NCBI RefSeq assembly: GCF_019457535.1
Contig: NZ_CP080417.1
Location: 1,612,001-1,676,000, forward strand
DNA from: Shewanella halotolerans
GTDB taxonomy: Bacteria > Pseudomonadota > Gammaproteobacteria > Enterobacterales > Shewanellaceae
Direction of reading: 5' to 3'
Length of the DNA: 64,000 nt
Made by a program: the position numbers and the translations under genes. Numbering within the stretch: position 1 is the stretch's first letter; each line of letters opens with the position of its first letter. This document shows, in pieces, positions 44,709 to 53,342 of this stretch. The notes under the pieces are model-generated. The model was not told the origin of the DNA, did no database searches, and saw nothing but the letters and a program-made list of their open reading frames with translations.

Positions 44709-46151
44709 ATGAATTCATTTAACCGATCACTTCGTCAACTCGGCCATCACTCCAAGTCACTGGTTAAACGCACCACGGACAATCATGTTCGCCTGGCGGT
44801 AACCGGCTTATCGGGCGCAGGCAAGACTGCCTTCATTACCGGATTGGTCAATCAACTGCTGCATGCCGGTGTCGGTCAGCGCCACAACGCATTGTCGCTG
44901 CTGCAGGTCTCCCGTGAGGGGCGGTTACATGGGGTGAAACGTGCCCTACAGCCGGATCTGACCATAGCGAGTTTCGACTATGAGGGCGCCTTGAGCGCCT
45001 TGTGCGGAAAGACGCCTGCCTGGCCACAATCGACCCGCACCATCAGCGAGCTGCGCCTCGCCATTCGATATCAGCCTGCTGCAGGCTTTAGGGCGAAATT
45101 TACCGACAGCGCGACGCTTTATTTGGACATAGTGGATTACCCAGGCGAGTGGCTGCTGGATCTGCCTATGCTCAAATTGAGTTTTAAGGACTGGTGCCAG
45201 GTGCAGGCGCGCCGCGATGCTGTGTTGTCACAGAGCGCCCATTATCAGGCATTCGTCGCGGCTTGTCGGGAGCTAGACCTCAAGCAAAGCGCCGATGAGC
45301 TTAAGTTAAAGCAGATCGCTGGGCTTTATCAGGCGTTGCTGGTGGATCTCGTCGAGGAGCAAGGCTTCTACCATGCTCAGCCCGGGCGCATGCTGCTGCC
45401 GGGTGAGCTTGCAGATACCCCCATACTGGCATTCTTTCCCCTGCTGCATCTGAGCGAGGCCGAGCTGGACGCCGCAGAAGAGAGTCCAAAGCATTGCTAC
45501 TATCAGGTATTGAAGCAGCGTTATCACAGCTATGTTAGCCAAGTGGTGAAACCCTTCTATCGTGACTATTTTGCCAAGTTCGACCGCCAGCTGGTGCTGG
45601 TCGACTGCCTGACGCCGCTCAATCGCGGTAAGGCGCAGTTTGATGATATGACGGGGGCGCTCGATGCCATCATGGAGAGTTTTCATTTCGGGCAATCGAA
45701 TCTGCTGAGACGCTTGTTTGCCCCGCGGATAGACAAACTCTTATTTGCCGCCAGTAAGGTAGATCACATCACCCGGGATCAGCAGGGCAATGTCTTGTCG
45801 CTCTTGTCTCATTTGGTGAAACGCAGTCAGCAACATGCCCAGTTTGAAGGCTGTGAAGTCGAGGTGATGGCGATCAGTGCCATCAAGGCGACTCAGCACG
45901 GCATGGTGCAGAGCCAGGGGAAATCGGTCGAGGTGGTGAAGGGGATAGAACTTGCCTCAAACCAAGAGGTGACCATGTTCCCGGGCGAAGTCCCCACTCA
46001 CTTACCCGGCGGCGATTTCTGGCGAAAGCAAGGATTTGAGTTTGTCGATTTCGCCCCGCCGCGACTGGCCGAGTCTGGCCACCAGGCGCAGTTTGAGCAC
46101 ATACGCCTGGATCACCTGTTGCAGTTTTTGCTCGGCGACAAGCTGAGTTAA
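44709..46151 (+). CDS. ycjX: YcjX-family GTPase
   Basis: DUF463 protein with a P-loop, a co-regulated companion of the Psp system; exact role unknown. About 480 residues. Walker A GLSGAGKT lies near 33-40. It starts at an ATG pair (44706/44709) with no clear ribosome site, just after a tandem repeat. ycjF follows 71 bases later, and the pspABC-ycjX-ycjF order matches E. coli. Confidence 0.9.
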   Translation: MNSFNRSLRQLGHHSKSLVKRTTDNHVRLAVTGLSGAGKTAFITGLVNQLLHAGVGQRHNALSLLQVSREGRLHGVKRALQPDLTIASFDYEGALSALCGKTPAWPQSTRTISELRLAIRYQPAAGFRAKFTDSATLYLDIVDYPGEWLLDLPMLKLSFKDWCQVQARRDAVLSQSAHYQAFVAACRELDLKQSADELKLKQIAGLYQALLVDLVEEQGFYHAQPGRMLLPGELADTPILAFFPLLHLSEAELDAAEESPKHCYYQVLKQRYHSYVSQVVKPFYRDYFAKFDRQLVLVDCLTPLNRGKAQFDDMTGALDAIMESFHFGQSNLLRRLFAPRIDKLLFAASKVDHITRDQQGNVLSLLSHLVKRSQQHAQFEGCEVEVMAISAIKATQHGMVQSQGKSVEVVKGIELASNQEVTMFPGEVPTHLPGGDFWRKQGFEFVDFAPPRLAESGHQAQFEHIRLDHLLQFLLGDKLS

Positions 46152-46222
46152 ATCGGGCACAAGAGTGCGGAGAGATAGCGGTTAGAAAGCATGCATTGCA
46201 ATGTAGGGCACCGAAAAGCGTT

Positions 46223-47317
46223 ATGAGTAAAGCCGATATGCAGATTGAAAAGAAGCAAGTGTTCGAGCCAGAGCAGGCGTTAAGCGTTACCGAGCTTAAG
46301 GCGGCAGAGCGCTTCGATGACCAGGTGGTGTTCGAGGATGCCGAGACAGGCGAACTGGACGAAGCGGCGCTCCAGGCGCTGGTGCCTGAGCTTGATGGTA
46401 TCGTTAGCAAGTCGCCGTCTGGCGCGCGTCGGCGCTCATGGTCATGGCTTGCCAAGGCGTCCTTGCTCGGGATTGGTAGTATCTTGCTGGTGGAGCTCGG
46501 GTTGACTCTAAGGGAAGCGTGGGCTCAGAGCCCTTGGCTGTTTGGTCTCTATGGTAGCGTGACCGCCATCGTGAGTCTTTGGGCAGTCACCATAGGCGTG
46601 AAGGAGTGGCGCCAACTGCGCAGACTACGCGCGGTAGAGGAGGCGCAGGCGGTGAGTGAGCGCTTATCTCAGAGCATGCAGAGGGGCGAGGCGGACAAGT
46701 TTATCGACAGACTCATCTCAAACCTACCAGAAGAAATTGACACCAATAGTTATTACCGCCTGGTGCACGAGGAGCATAACGACGCCGAACGCCTGATACT
46801 GTTCGAGAGCAGCGTGCTGCCGCAGGTCGATGCCAAGGCAAAGAAACTGGTGCATCGCTATGCCAGCGAATCGGCACTCTTGCTGGCGGCCAGTCCTATC
46901 GCCGTGCTGGATATGGCGATCATACTCTGGCGCAATCAGAAGATGATAGCTGAGCTGGCGCGCTGCTACGGCATAGAACTGGGTTACTGGAGCCGCATCA
47001 AGCTTATCCGGTCGGTGATAACTAACATCATCTATGCCGGCACGAGCGAGATTGTCACCGATATCGGGACTCAGCTGTTTTCACTGGAGATGTCAGGTAA
47101 GATCTCTGCGAGACTGGCACAGGGGCTGGGCGGCGGCCTGCTCACGGCGCGTTTAGGCTATCAGACCATGCGGCTGTGTCGCCCCGTGGTGTTTACCCCA
47201 GACTCCCGACCTAAGCTGAGTAAGATACATACGGCCCTGCTTGGCGAGCTGAAAGACTTCTCCGTTAGCGTCTTAGGTAAAACAACTGTTCGTAACAAAG
47301 ATTTTACATCCAAATAG
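46223..47317 (+). CDS. ycjF: YcjF-family inner-membrane protein (DUF697)
   Basis: TIGR01620-type membrane protein, partner of YcjX. I start it at 46223 (MSKADMQIEKK) behind GAAAAG, giving 364 residues; Met codons at 46196 and 46238 are alternatives. The N-terminal 70 residues are acidic. Two helices at about 78-97 and 101-122 follow, and the C-terminal DUF697 domain includes SESALLLAASPIAVLDM. It is in an operon with ycjX. Confidence 0.9.
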   Translation: MSKADMQIEKKQVFEPEQALSVTELKAAERFDDQVVFEDAETGELDEAALQALVPELDGIVSKSPSGARRRSWSWLAKASLLGIGSILLVELGLTLREAWAQSPWLFGLYGSVTAIVSLWAVTIGVKEWRQLRRLRAVEEAQAVSERLSQSMQRGEADKFIDRLISNLPEEIDTNSYYRLVHEEHNDAERLILFESSVLPQVDAKAKKLVHRYASESALLLAASPIAVLDMAIILWRNQKMIAELARCYGIELGYWSRIKLIRSVITNIIYAGTSEIVTDIGTQLFSLEMSGKISARLAQGLGGGLLTARLGYQTMRLCRPVVFTPDSRPKLSKIHTALLGELKDFSVSVLGKTTVRNKDFTSK

Positions 47318-47442
47318 GAGATAATTTCGCTAAGCAGGTTTACTCCGCGTCCCTAAACTGGGCAAGTTAATGCATCGCTGCCACGCTAAACCAATAAATA
47401 TAAGCCAACAATAATAGGCTGCGAGTATGACGGAGAAAGTGT

Positions 47443-48618
47443 ATGCAAGATAAATGGAAACTTGCCACTCAGGTGATCCATGCAGGGCATGAGGCCAATC
47501 AGCACGGCGCCTTGGTATCCCCTTTGGTGCAAAGCGCCACCTTTACCTTTGAGACAGTCGAGCAGGGCGGTGATTGCTTTGCCGGCGAACAACAAGGCTA
47601 TATCTACACTCGCCTTGGCAATCCCACTACGGCAGAACTAGAACGTAAGATGGCGGTGCTGGAAGGCAGCGAAGCCACAGCGGCGACCGCATCCGGCATG
47701 GCGGCGGTATCTGCGGCCCTGCTGACCAATCTAAGCCAGGGCGACCACCTGGTCGCTTCCAAGGCTGTCTATGGCTGTACCTTTGCCCTGATGACGGAGC
47801 AGTTTAAGCGTTTCGGCATTGAGGTGACCCTGGTGGATTTCTGCGAAGTCGCCAACATAGCTCAGGCCATTCGCCCCAACACTAAGGCGTTGTTTTGCGA
47901 GACGCCTGTTAACCCACATCTGGATGTCTATGATCTTGAGGCTATCGCGGCGCTGGCCAAAGAACATCAGCTGGTGAGCATAGTCGATAACACCTTCATG
48001 ACGCCGCTGTTGCAGCGCCCGCTGAGCATGGGGATCGACATGGTGATCCACAGTGCGACTAAGTATCTCAACGGTCATGGTGACGTGATCGCGGGCATCG
48101 TCTGCGGGACTGAGGAGATGATCACTAAGGTGAAACTCGAGGTGCTTAAGGATATCGGTGGAGTGATCTCTCCCCATGATGCCTGGCTGATCCTGCGAGG
48201 ACTCAAGACCTTAGATGTGAGACTGGCGCGCCATTGCGATAACGCCGAGCGGGTCGCCGCATATCTTGAGCAGCATCCTGAGGTGGCCAGAGTCTATTAC
48301 CCTGGCCTCAAGGGACATTCTGGGCATGCTTTGCTGGGTAAACAGATGCGTCGAGCCGGCGGCGTGGTGGCCTTCGAACTTAAAGGCAGTTTCGACACTG
48401 CCAAGGCGTTCGCTAATAGACTCAAGCTGTTTAAAATCGCGGTCAGCCTGGGGGACGCCGAGTCTTTGATCCAGCATCCCGCCTCGATGACACATTCGCC
48501 CTATTCGCCAGAGGCGAGAATGGATGCCGGCATAGGCGATAGCCTGCTGAGGATCTCCCTGGGCCTTGAAGATAGTGAGGATATTATTGCCGATCTGGCT
48601 CAAGCCTTCGAGGCTTAG
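47443..48618 (+). CDS. megL: Methionine gamma-lyase (Cys/Met metabolism PLP enzyme)
   Basis: PLP-dependent enzyme of the cystathionine gamma-synthase family; it probably splits methionine to methanethiol, 2-oxobutyrate and ammonia. It is 391 residues. The PLP Lys lies in HSATKYLNGHGD. The segment VYGCTFALM carries the Cys that is characteristic of methionine gamma-lyases (Cys116 in P. putida) and is missing from cystathionine enzymes. SLGDAESLIQHPASMTHS is also close to MGL. Cystathionine gamma-lyase or MetB remain alternatives. It is monocistronic with a shared terminator. Confidence 0.8.
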   Translation: MQDKWKLATQVIHAGHEANQHGALVSPLVQSATFTFETVEQGGDCFAGEQQGYIYTRLGNPTTAELERKMAVLEGSEATAATASGMAAVSAALLTNLSQGDHLVASKAVYGCTFALMTEQFKRFGIEVTLVDFCEVANIAQAIRPNTKALFCETPVNPHLDVYDLEAIAALAKEHQLVSIVDNTFMTPLLQRPLSMGIDMVIHSATKYLNGHGDVIAGIVCGTEEMITKVKLEVLKDIGGVISPHDAWLILRGLKTLDVRLARHCDNAERVAAYLEQHPEVARVYYPGLKGHSGHALLGKQMRRAGGVVAFELKGSFDTAKAFANRLKLFKIAVSLGDAESLIQHPASMTHSPYSPEARMDAGIGDSLLRISLGLEDSEDIIADLAQAFEA

Positions 48619-48691
48619 ATCGACAGCTAATTTGACGACTAATTTGGAAGTTAAAGCCTAGAGCCTTATGTGAGTCCTTAGATAGAAGAAT

Positions 48692-48717
48692 AAAAAAGCC
48701 TGCAGTTGCAGGCTTTT
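48692..48717. terminator. Bidirectional terminator between megL and the SLC13 transporter
   Basis: AAAAGCCTGCA and TGCAGGCTTTT around a two-base loop. The A run on the left serves the minus-strand gene. Confidence 0.87.
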
Positions 48718-48723
48718 GTGTTT

Positions 48724-50115
48724 TTAGATGGTCCAGAACAGATGGGCGATCACATAGAGCGCCAACATACTGATGAAGTTGATGATCACCCCGGCGCGCA
48801 TCATCTCCGATTGCTTGATAAAGCCAGAGCCGTAAACGATGGCGTTTGGCGGTGTGGCCACTGGCAACATGAAGGCGCAGGACGCGGCGATACCTATAAG
48901 CACAGAGAGCATCACAGGTGACAGGCCTAACGCCTCGGCGATGGCGGCAAACACAGGCACCAGGAGCGCGGCGCTGGCGGTGTTACTGGCAAATTCGGTA
49001 AGCATCACCACAAAGAAGATCACCGCAAAGGTAAACAGCGCCATATGGGTGTTGCCGAAGATATCTGTGACCCAGTGGGCCAGGAAGACGCTGGTGCCCG
49101 TGGTTTTGAGGATGGCGCTGAGTGTGAGGCCGCCACCGAAGAGGATCAGCACGCCCCAGTCAGTAGTTTTCTCAATCTTCTTCCAGTCGACCAGGCCAAG
49201 CCCGGCGAGCATGACGACTGAGCCCAGTGCCACTATGGTATCGAACTGTTTAATTCCCCCCAGTGCGGTGGAGATAGGCTTGCTGAAGATCCAGCAGCAC
49301 ACAGTGGTAAGGAAGATAAGCAAGGTGAGTTTACCCTGCAGGGCGAGATGTTCGTTGCTCTTGGGGATCTCACACACCACATTGAGGTTGGGTTTTAGGT
49401 AGATATAGAGAGCAATCAACATGCTAGGCAGCATGAGTGCTACGGTAAGCAGACCAAACTCTAGCCAGTCGGCGAAACTCAGGCCGACCTGGGCTGCGGC
49501 GATCGCGTTCGGCGGGCTGCCCACCAGGGTGCCGATGCCGCCAATGTTGGCCGAGTAAGCGATGCCCAGTAGCATGAAGAGATAGGTGCTTCTGTGCTCC
49601 TTGAAATCCAGTTGCCTGAGGATCCCAAGGGCCAGAGGCAGCATCATGGCCGCCGTGGCCGTGTTGCTGATCCACATGGAGAGTAGCGCTGTGATCCCAA
49701 ATAGCAACATGCAGGCGATGCTGAGTTTGCCCTTGGAGGCGGTCAATACCTTTTGGGCGATGCGTCTATCAATGCCCTGATGGTTGAGGGCTGCGGCCAG
49801 CACGAAGCCACCGAAGAAGAGATAGATGATAGGGTTGGCGAAGTTGCTCATGGCTGCCTTGGTTTCAAAAACCCCTAGCAAGACGCCCATGATAGGGATC
49901 AGTATGGCGGTGACGCTGATGTGAATCGCTTCGGTCAGCCAGAGCACGGCGGCGAAGACGAGAATAGCGATGCCGGTATTCACCCCTGGCTCGAAAGGCA
50001 GAAAGTTATAGAGCAAGGCGAACAGCACTATATCGCCGAACAGAATCGGCAAGTTGGTTTGGGCTGCCTGCTTTGGCGGTGCGGCGAGTGCCTCTTGTGT
50101 GGTGTCGAGGGACAT
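48724..50115 (-). CDS. SLC13 (DASS) family anion:sodium symporter
   Basis: Inner-membrane transporter of the divalent anion:Na+ symporter family, probably for C4-dicarboxylates; sulfate is less likely. It is 463 residues with about 11-12 helices. The two Na+-binding SNT motifs are present (SNTATAAMMLP near 150, SNTASAALLVP near 378). GSPPNAIAAAQVG and ATPPNAIVYGSG are the paired substrate loops. A CRP-like site lies about 105 bp upstream. Confidence 0.87.
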   Translation of the reverse strand: MSLDTTQEALAAPPKQAAQTNLPILFGDIVLFALLYNFLPFEPGVNTGIAILVFAAVLWLTEAIHISVTAILIPIMGVLLGVFETKAAMSNFANPIIYLFFGGFVLAAALNHQGIDRRIAQKVLTASKGKLSIACMLLFGITALLSMWISNTATAAMMLPLALGILRQLDFKEHRSTYLFMLLGIAYSANIGGIGTLVGSPPNAIAAAQVGLSFADWLEFGLLTVALMLPSMLIALYIYLKPNLNVVCEIPKSNEHLALQGKLTLLIFLTTVCCWIFSKPISTALGGIKQFDTIVALGSVVMLAGLGLVDWKKIEKTTDWGVLILFGGGLTLSAILKTTGTSVFLAHWVTDIFGNTHMALFTFAVIFFVVMLTEFASNTASAALLVPVFAAIAEALGLSPVMLSVLIGIAASCAFMLPVATPPNAIVYGSGFIKQSEMMRAGVIINFISMLALYVIAHLFWTI

Positions 50116-50505
50116 AGGGGTTCCTTAATTATTATTTTGGCGCTCTACACTAGCCTAGCGGTTGCGGGGCGCAACCAAATTTTTTCTGTGGCAAAACTAC
50201 ATTTCATACTTATTTGGGTGTGATTCAGATCGCTTTTTTGTGGCTGTTTGCTGTGTTGATCACGCTGTAGTGACGTCTGGCGATCAATTTTTTTTACGGC
50301 GGCTGGGTAACGGGGCGCTAATTAATAACAGACTGAAATAAATTAATATAATTTATTTTGTGATCTATCTCTCGCGGCGGTCGGCTCGGTATATTTGTCG
50401 GTCACGAATTGGCGAAATTTTTGAAGCTGTTCTATGTTTTCGAGGTGGCCGAGGAAAATGGATTGTTGGCCATGAACAGCATAAGGATATTTAAGGAGAG
50501 CCCCA
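50116..50505. promoter_or_regulatory. Divergent gap between the SLC13 transporter and comEA
   Basis: AT-rich and gene-free. It carries a CRP-like site (50219-50234) and, at 50159-50186, a plus-strand hairpin GGTTGC/GCAACC followed by AAATTTTTT, which would end a transcript antisense to the transporter. The small frame at 50409-50624 runs into comEA in another phase and is not supported. Confidence 0.45.
50219..50234. promoter_or_regulatory. CRP-like site upstream of the SLC13 gene
   Basis: TGTGA, ttcaga, TCGCT: one perfect half and three of five in the other. It lies 104 bp before the transporter start, a workable position for CRP activation. Confidence 0.5.
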
Positions 50506-50805
50506 ATGAAGAACCTACTTTTAGCTGCGTTCGTCGTAGCGTCATTTTCCCTCTTTCCCGCTCTGGCTGCCGAACAGGTTTCGATACCTGCCGACACGGC
50601 CCAGGCGAGCCTAAGTCAGGTTAATATCAATACCGCAAGCGCCCAGGAGCTGACTCGGCTCAAGGGGATCGGTGAAGCTAAGGCGTCGGCCATAGTCGAG
50701 TACCGAGATGCTCACGGTAAATTCAACAGCATTGAAGAATTAACCCAGGTAAAGGGTATCGGCCCTAAGGTGATCGAACAGAACAAGGCGATACTGGCTC
50801 TGTAG
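50506..50805 (+). CDS. comEA: ComEA-family helix-hairpin-helix DNA-binding protein
   Basis: Small exported protein with a double helix-hairpin-helix, like the ComEA DNA receptor of natural transformation. It is 99 residues. A signal peptide ends near LPALAAEQ (residue 22), and the HhH repeats lie at 39-99 (VNINTASAQELTRLKGIGEA, then VKGIGPKVIEQN). AGGAGA precedes the ATG. In Gram-negatives such proteins bind DNA in the periplasm, but a role in competence is not shown here. Confidence 0.9.
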   Translation: MKNLLLAAFVVASFSLFPALAAEQVSIPADTAQASLSQVNINTASAQELTRLKGIGEAKASAIVEYRDAHGKFNSIEELTQVKGIGPKVIEQNKAILAL

Positions 50806-50830
50806 ACACCATGAACGTCGATGGAATTTG

Positions 50831-50854
50831 GCCCGCACTCGCGGGCTTTTGTTT
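50831..50854 (+). terminator. Terminator of comEA
   Basis: GCCCGC, loop ACTC, GCGGGC, then TTTTGTTT. Confidence 0.85.
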
Positions 50855-50903
50855 ATAGAATGGGCAGTTAGGCCTATTCTGGCGATTACTCTTGGTTATT
50901 GAC

Positions 50904-50932
50904 TTGATTGCCGGGCTGCCATAGTAGATAAT
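50904..50932 (+). promoter_or_regulatory. Promoter of the SRP RNA gene
   Basis: TTGATT, a 17-base spacer and GATAAT, followed by GC-rich GCACGCCG. The likely start is about 30 bases before the mature RNA. Confidence 0.7.
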
Positions 50933-50970
50933 GCACGCCGTCTTAAGGATTTAATTGCTTAAGAATCTGT

Positions 50971-51080
50971 GGTGACCCTAGGGTCCCCCCGCAATGATAA
51001 CTTGTGAACTCGGCCAGGCCCGGAAGGGAGCAACCGCAGCAGGCGACTCATGTGCCGGGGTGTTGGCTCTAGGGGAACCT
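50971..51080 (+). ncRNA. ffs: Signal recognition particle 4.5S RNA
   Basis: RNA core of the bacterial SRP, binding Ffh for co-translational membrane targeting. The conserved apical domain is clear: CAGGCCCGGAAGGGAGCA with the GGAA tetraloop, and the symmetric loop strand CAGCAGGCGACTC. The ends pair: GGT and CCCTAG at the 5' end with CTAGGG and ACC at the 3' end. It is about 110 bases, close to E. coli 4.5S (114). Ends are uncertain by a few bases. Confidence 0.95.
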
Positions 51081-51082
51081 CC

Positions 51083-51403
51083 AATCCTAACTATTATCAA
51101 CGAGTTAACTCAGAAATACCTCAGGTGATACACTTGGTGGTACACTCGATGATAAATGGTTTATCTAAAAATCCTCCTTATCTGTTTCAATCTCGTCCAT
51201 ACATCAGTCATTTGGTTTGCGTGAGTGTCGTGCTCTAGGCTCAGCTACTTTGGGCTTAGCTACCAATGGTTTAGCAAGGTATTCTGCCCATTTATTCTGG
51301 GGAAGTGTGATAGCAGAAAGTCGCTCACCACCAGAGAAAGTTTCCGGCGGTTGGTTTTGCATATGACGGCGATGCACCAGGACTGTCTGACGTTTCCCTT
51401 GGG
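51083..51403. other. Gene-free gap after the SRP RNA
   Basis: About 320 bp. Two small frames cross it without ribosome sites or coding character. I see no clear terminator for the SRP RNA and no repeat. Confidence 0.4.
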
Positions 51404-51682
51404 CTATTCTGCCTGAATCTGCTCTTCCGGTAGTTTTGACTTTAAGAAGGCGCGCGATTTTTCCAGTGCGGTCTGGATCTCTTCCTTCATCTGTTTGAGT
51501 TCGTTGTAGTCTTCGAAGAAATAGGTATCCACCAGGTGACGTATATAGCGCACCGGCAGTTGGTTTAGGGTCACGCAGCAGAGATCGGCTAAATAGTCTT
51601 CGGGTAGCTCGTCAAATAATCCTTCATCAGACAGTAACTCCATCAACAGCACTTCGTAATAATTGCGAATTTCCAGTTGCAT
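51404..51682 (-). CDS. ComFB-family protein
   Basis: Small cytoplasmic protein resembling the late-competence ComFB family (PF10719). It is 92 residues. The family features are LEIRNYYEVLLMELL, a Cys pair in LADLCCVTLNQLPVRYIRH, and an acidic, Lys-rich helical tail. Its function is unclear in proteobacteria; some ComFB domains bind cyclic dinucleotides. It follows the HDAC-like gene by 51 bases on the same strand. Confidence 0.8.
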   Translation of the reverse strand: MQLEIRNYYEVLLMELLSDEGLFDELPEDYLADLCCVTLNQLPVRYIRHLVDTYFFEDYNELKQMKEEIQTALEKSRAFLKSKLPEEQIQAE

Positions 51683-51733
51683 AGGTCTCTCCCTCAGGCT
51701 CCGTTGTGGTTTAACTAAGCATAATCTAGTTTG

Positions 51734-52636
51734 CTACCATATGGCATGAGCGGCAATAAAAACTTGCGCGTGGCGCTCGGCGAGCACCTCTATCTCCTTG
51801 CTGTACCCCCCGCCGACGACGCAGGCGATGGGAATACCGGCCGCCTTGGCGTTTTCCAGCACCAGCCTGTCCCTTTGGTAGATCCCTTCTGTGGTAATAT
51901 TGAGGTGGCCTAGCCTGTCTTCCTGATGCACATCGACCCCGGCGTCATAGATAATCAGATCCGGCTTATAGAGGCGAATTGCGAGCGCTAAGGTTTGAGC
52001 GACAGCCTCGAGATATTCCTCATCACCGACACCGCGGCTCAACTCCAGATCGAGATCTGAGGTCTGTTTGCGGGCGGGGAAGTTTTCCTGGCAGTGAATG
52101 GAGCAGGTGTAGAGGTTGTCATAGACCTGGCCCATGGCGGCGGTACCATCGCCCTGATGCACGTCGCAGTCGAAGATGAGCACTGTCTCTATCCCCTCCA
52201 GGCTCTGGGCATGCAGGGCGGCGGAGATCAGGTCGTTAAATACGCAGTAGCCGCTACCAAATTGATAGTGGGCGTGGTGATAACCGCCGCTCAGTTGCAG
52301 GGCTACGCCATGTTTGACCGCCAGCTCGCAGGCAAGATGGCTGCCGCCGACGGAGTAGAGTGTCCGCTGAGTCAATCGCTCGCTAAGGGGAAATCCCAGT
52401 CGGCGCACCGCTTTATCTGGCAGACGCTGCTCGATAAACTGCTTTACATAGTCGGGACAATGGATCGATTTCAGCCACTCTAGGCTGACCGCCTCGGGGG
52501 AGTGAAATGCCGCCGGGTCGACGATCTGTCTGTCCAGCAGGTATTGGTAGAGTGCCTGGTATTTAGTGATGGGAAATCTGTGGTGGTGAGGTAACGCCAG
52601 CTGTGAATAGCTGGCGTGATAGACAAGTGGAACCAT
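51734..52636 (-). CDS. Histone deacetylase-family hydrolase
   Basis: Zinc-dependent arginase/deacetylase-fold enzyme, closest in feel to the class IV (HDAC11-like) group. It is 300 residues. The active-site His pair is at 120-121 (GGYHHAHYQFGSGYC), zinc ligands Asp158 and His160 are in FDCDVHQGDG, and the third Asp is in YDAGVDVHQED. The substrate in bacteria is unknown; acetylpolyamines, acetoin or acyl-lysine are possible. It starts seven bases after the DUF2057 stop, so the two are co-transcribed. Confidence 0.88.
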   Translation of the reverse strand: MVPLVYHASYSQLALPHHHRFPITKYQALYQYLLDRQIVDPAAFHSPEAVSLEWLKSIHCPDYVKQFIEQRLPDKAVRRLGFPLSERLTQRTLYSVGGSHLACELAVKHGVALQLSGGYHHAHYQFGSGYCVFNDLISAALHAQSLEGIETVLIFDCDVHQGDGTAAMGQVYDNLYTCSIHCQENFPARKQTSDLDLELSRGVGDEEYLEAVAQTLALAIRLYKPDLIIYDAGVDVHQEDRLGHLNITTEGIYQRDRLVLENAKAAGIPIACVVGGGYSKEIEVLAERHAQVFIAAHAIW

Positions 52637-52643
52637 CTAAAAG

Positions 52644-53333
52644 TTACAGCTGTTTGATTGCCCAGCTCATAAATTCTTTACGTGTCTTGTCGTCGGCATG
52701 TAGCCACCAGTATTGCAACATCTGCTGAGCATGATCGGCATCGCTAGCAGTTGGATTGGCCGGTAGCGTCGCGGGTAGGGTAACGGCTTCGACGGTGCCA
52801 GCTGGTTGTACTGGCGCAGTTGCATGGGCGGCGACGGCTGTACCTGTCGCGGCGGCGGCTGCGGTTTCGATATCCTGACCCGAGTTGCCGTTAAACAGCT
52901 TGCTGACGAAGCTGTCTTCAGTGAGCTCGGTGTGAGTCACCTTGTAGTTGACCGCGCCGCCATCGATACGGCTGATCACTACCGCTGGTGATTTGGCGAA
53001 TGACTTGGGCTTCTTGATGATTTCGCCTTCGGCCGGCTGCAGGCGGTAATCATAGTCGCCGTCAACCGCCAGGGTCACGATGAAGGGAGATGATTTTACA
53101 AAGCTTTCGCTGTCGCTGAAGTCGTCTTGCACCATGTCATGGTAACGGATAGCGATTTTATGCGTACCTTGGCTTAGCTCAAGATCAGATTTGTGATTAA
53201 ACAGGCTGCCTTCTACCTTCTTGCCATCTAGGGCAAGGTATTCGAATGCCATGGGGATGGAGAGATTGGCAGCCATTGCCGATGAGGCACCAAGCAGAGC
53301 GATTAAAGCGGTGATTGGCTTGATTGATTTCAT
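52644..53333 (-). CDS. DUF2057 (YccT-like) periplasmic protein
   Basis: Exported protein of the DUF2057 family; in E. coli the member YccT (CsgI) inhibits curli formation. It is 229 residues. A signal peptide ends at SSAMA/A (residue 21), followed by a beta-rich domain to about residue 150. An Ala/Pro/Thr-rich linker at about 155-195 and a short C-terminal helical segment (MLQYWWLHADDKTRKEFMSW) follow. That tail is longer than in E. coli. It starts nine bases after priC. Confidence 0.82.
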   Translation of the reverse strand: MKSIKPITALIALLGASSAMAANLSIPMAFEYLALDGKKVEGSLFNHKSDLELSQGTHKIAIRYHDMVQDDFSDSESFVKSSPFIVTLAVDGDYDYRLQPAEGEIIKKPKSFAKSPAVVISRIDGGAVNYKVTHTELTEDSFVSKLFNGNSGQDIETAAAAATGTAVAAHATAPVQPAGTVEAVTLPATLPANPTASDADHAQQMLQYWWLHADDKTRKEFMSWAIKQL

Positions 53334-53342
53334 TGTTGCTCC

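Noticed and set aside
51050..51416. Small plus-strand genes after the SRP RNA
   Set aside because: The first begins inside the SRP RNA. Neither has a ribosome site or coding character.
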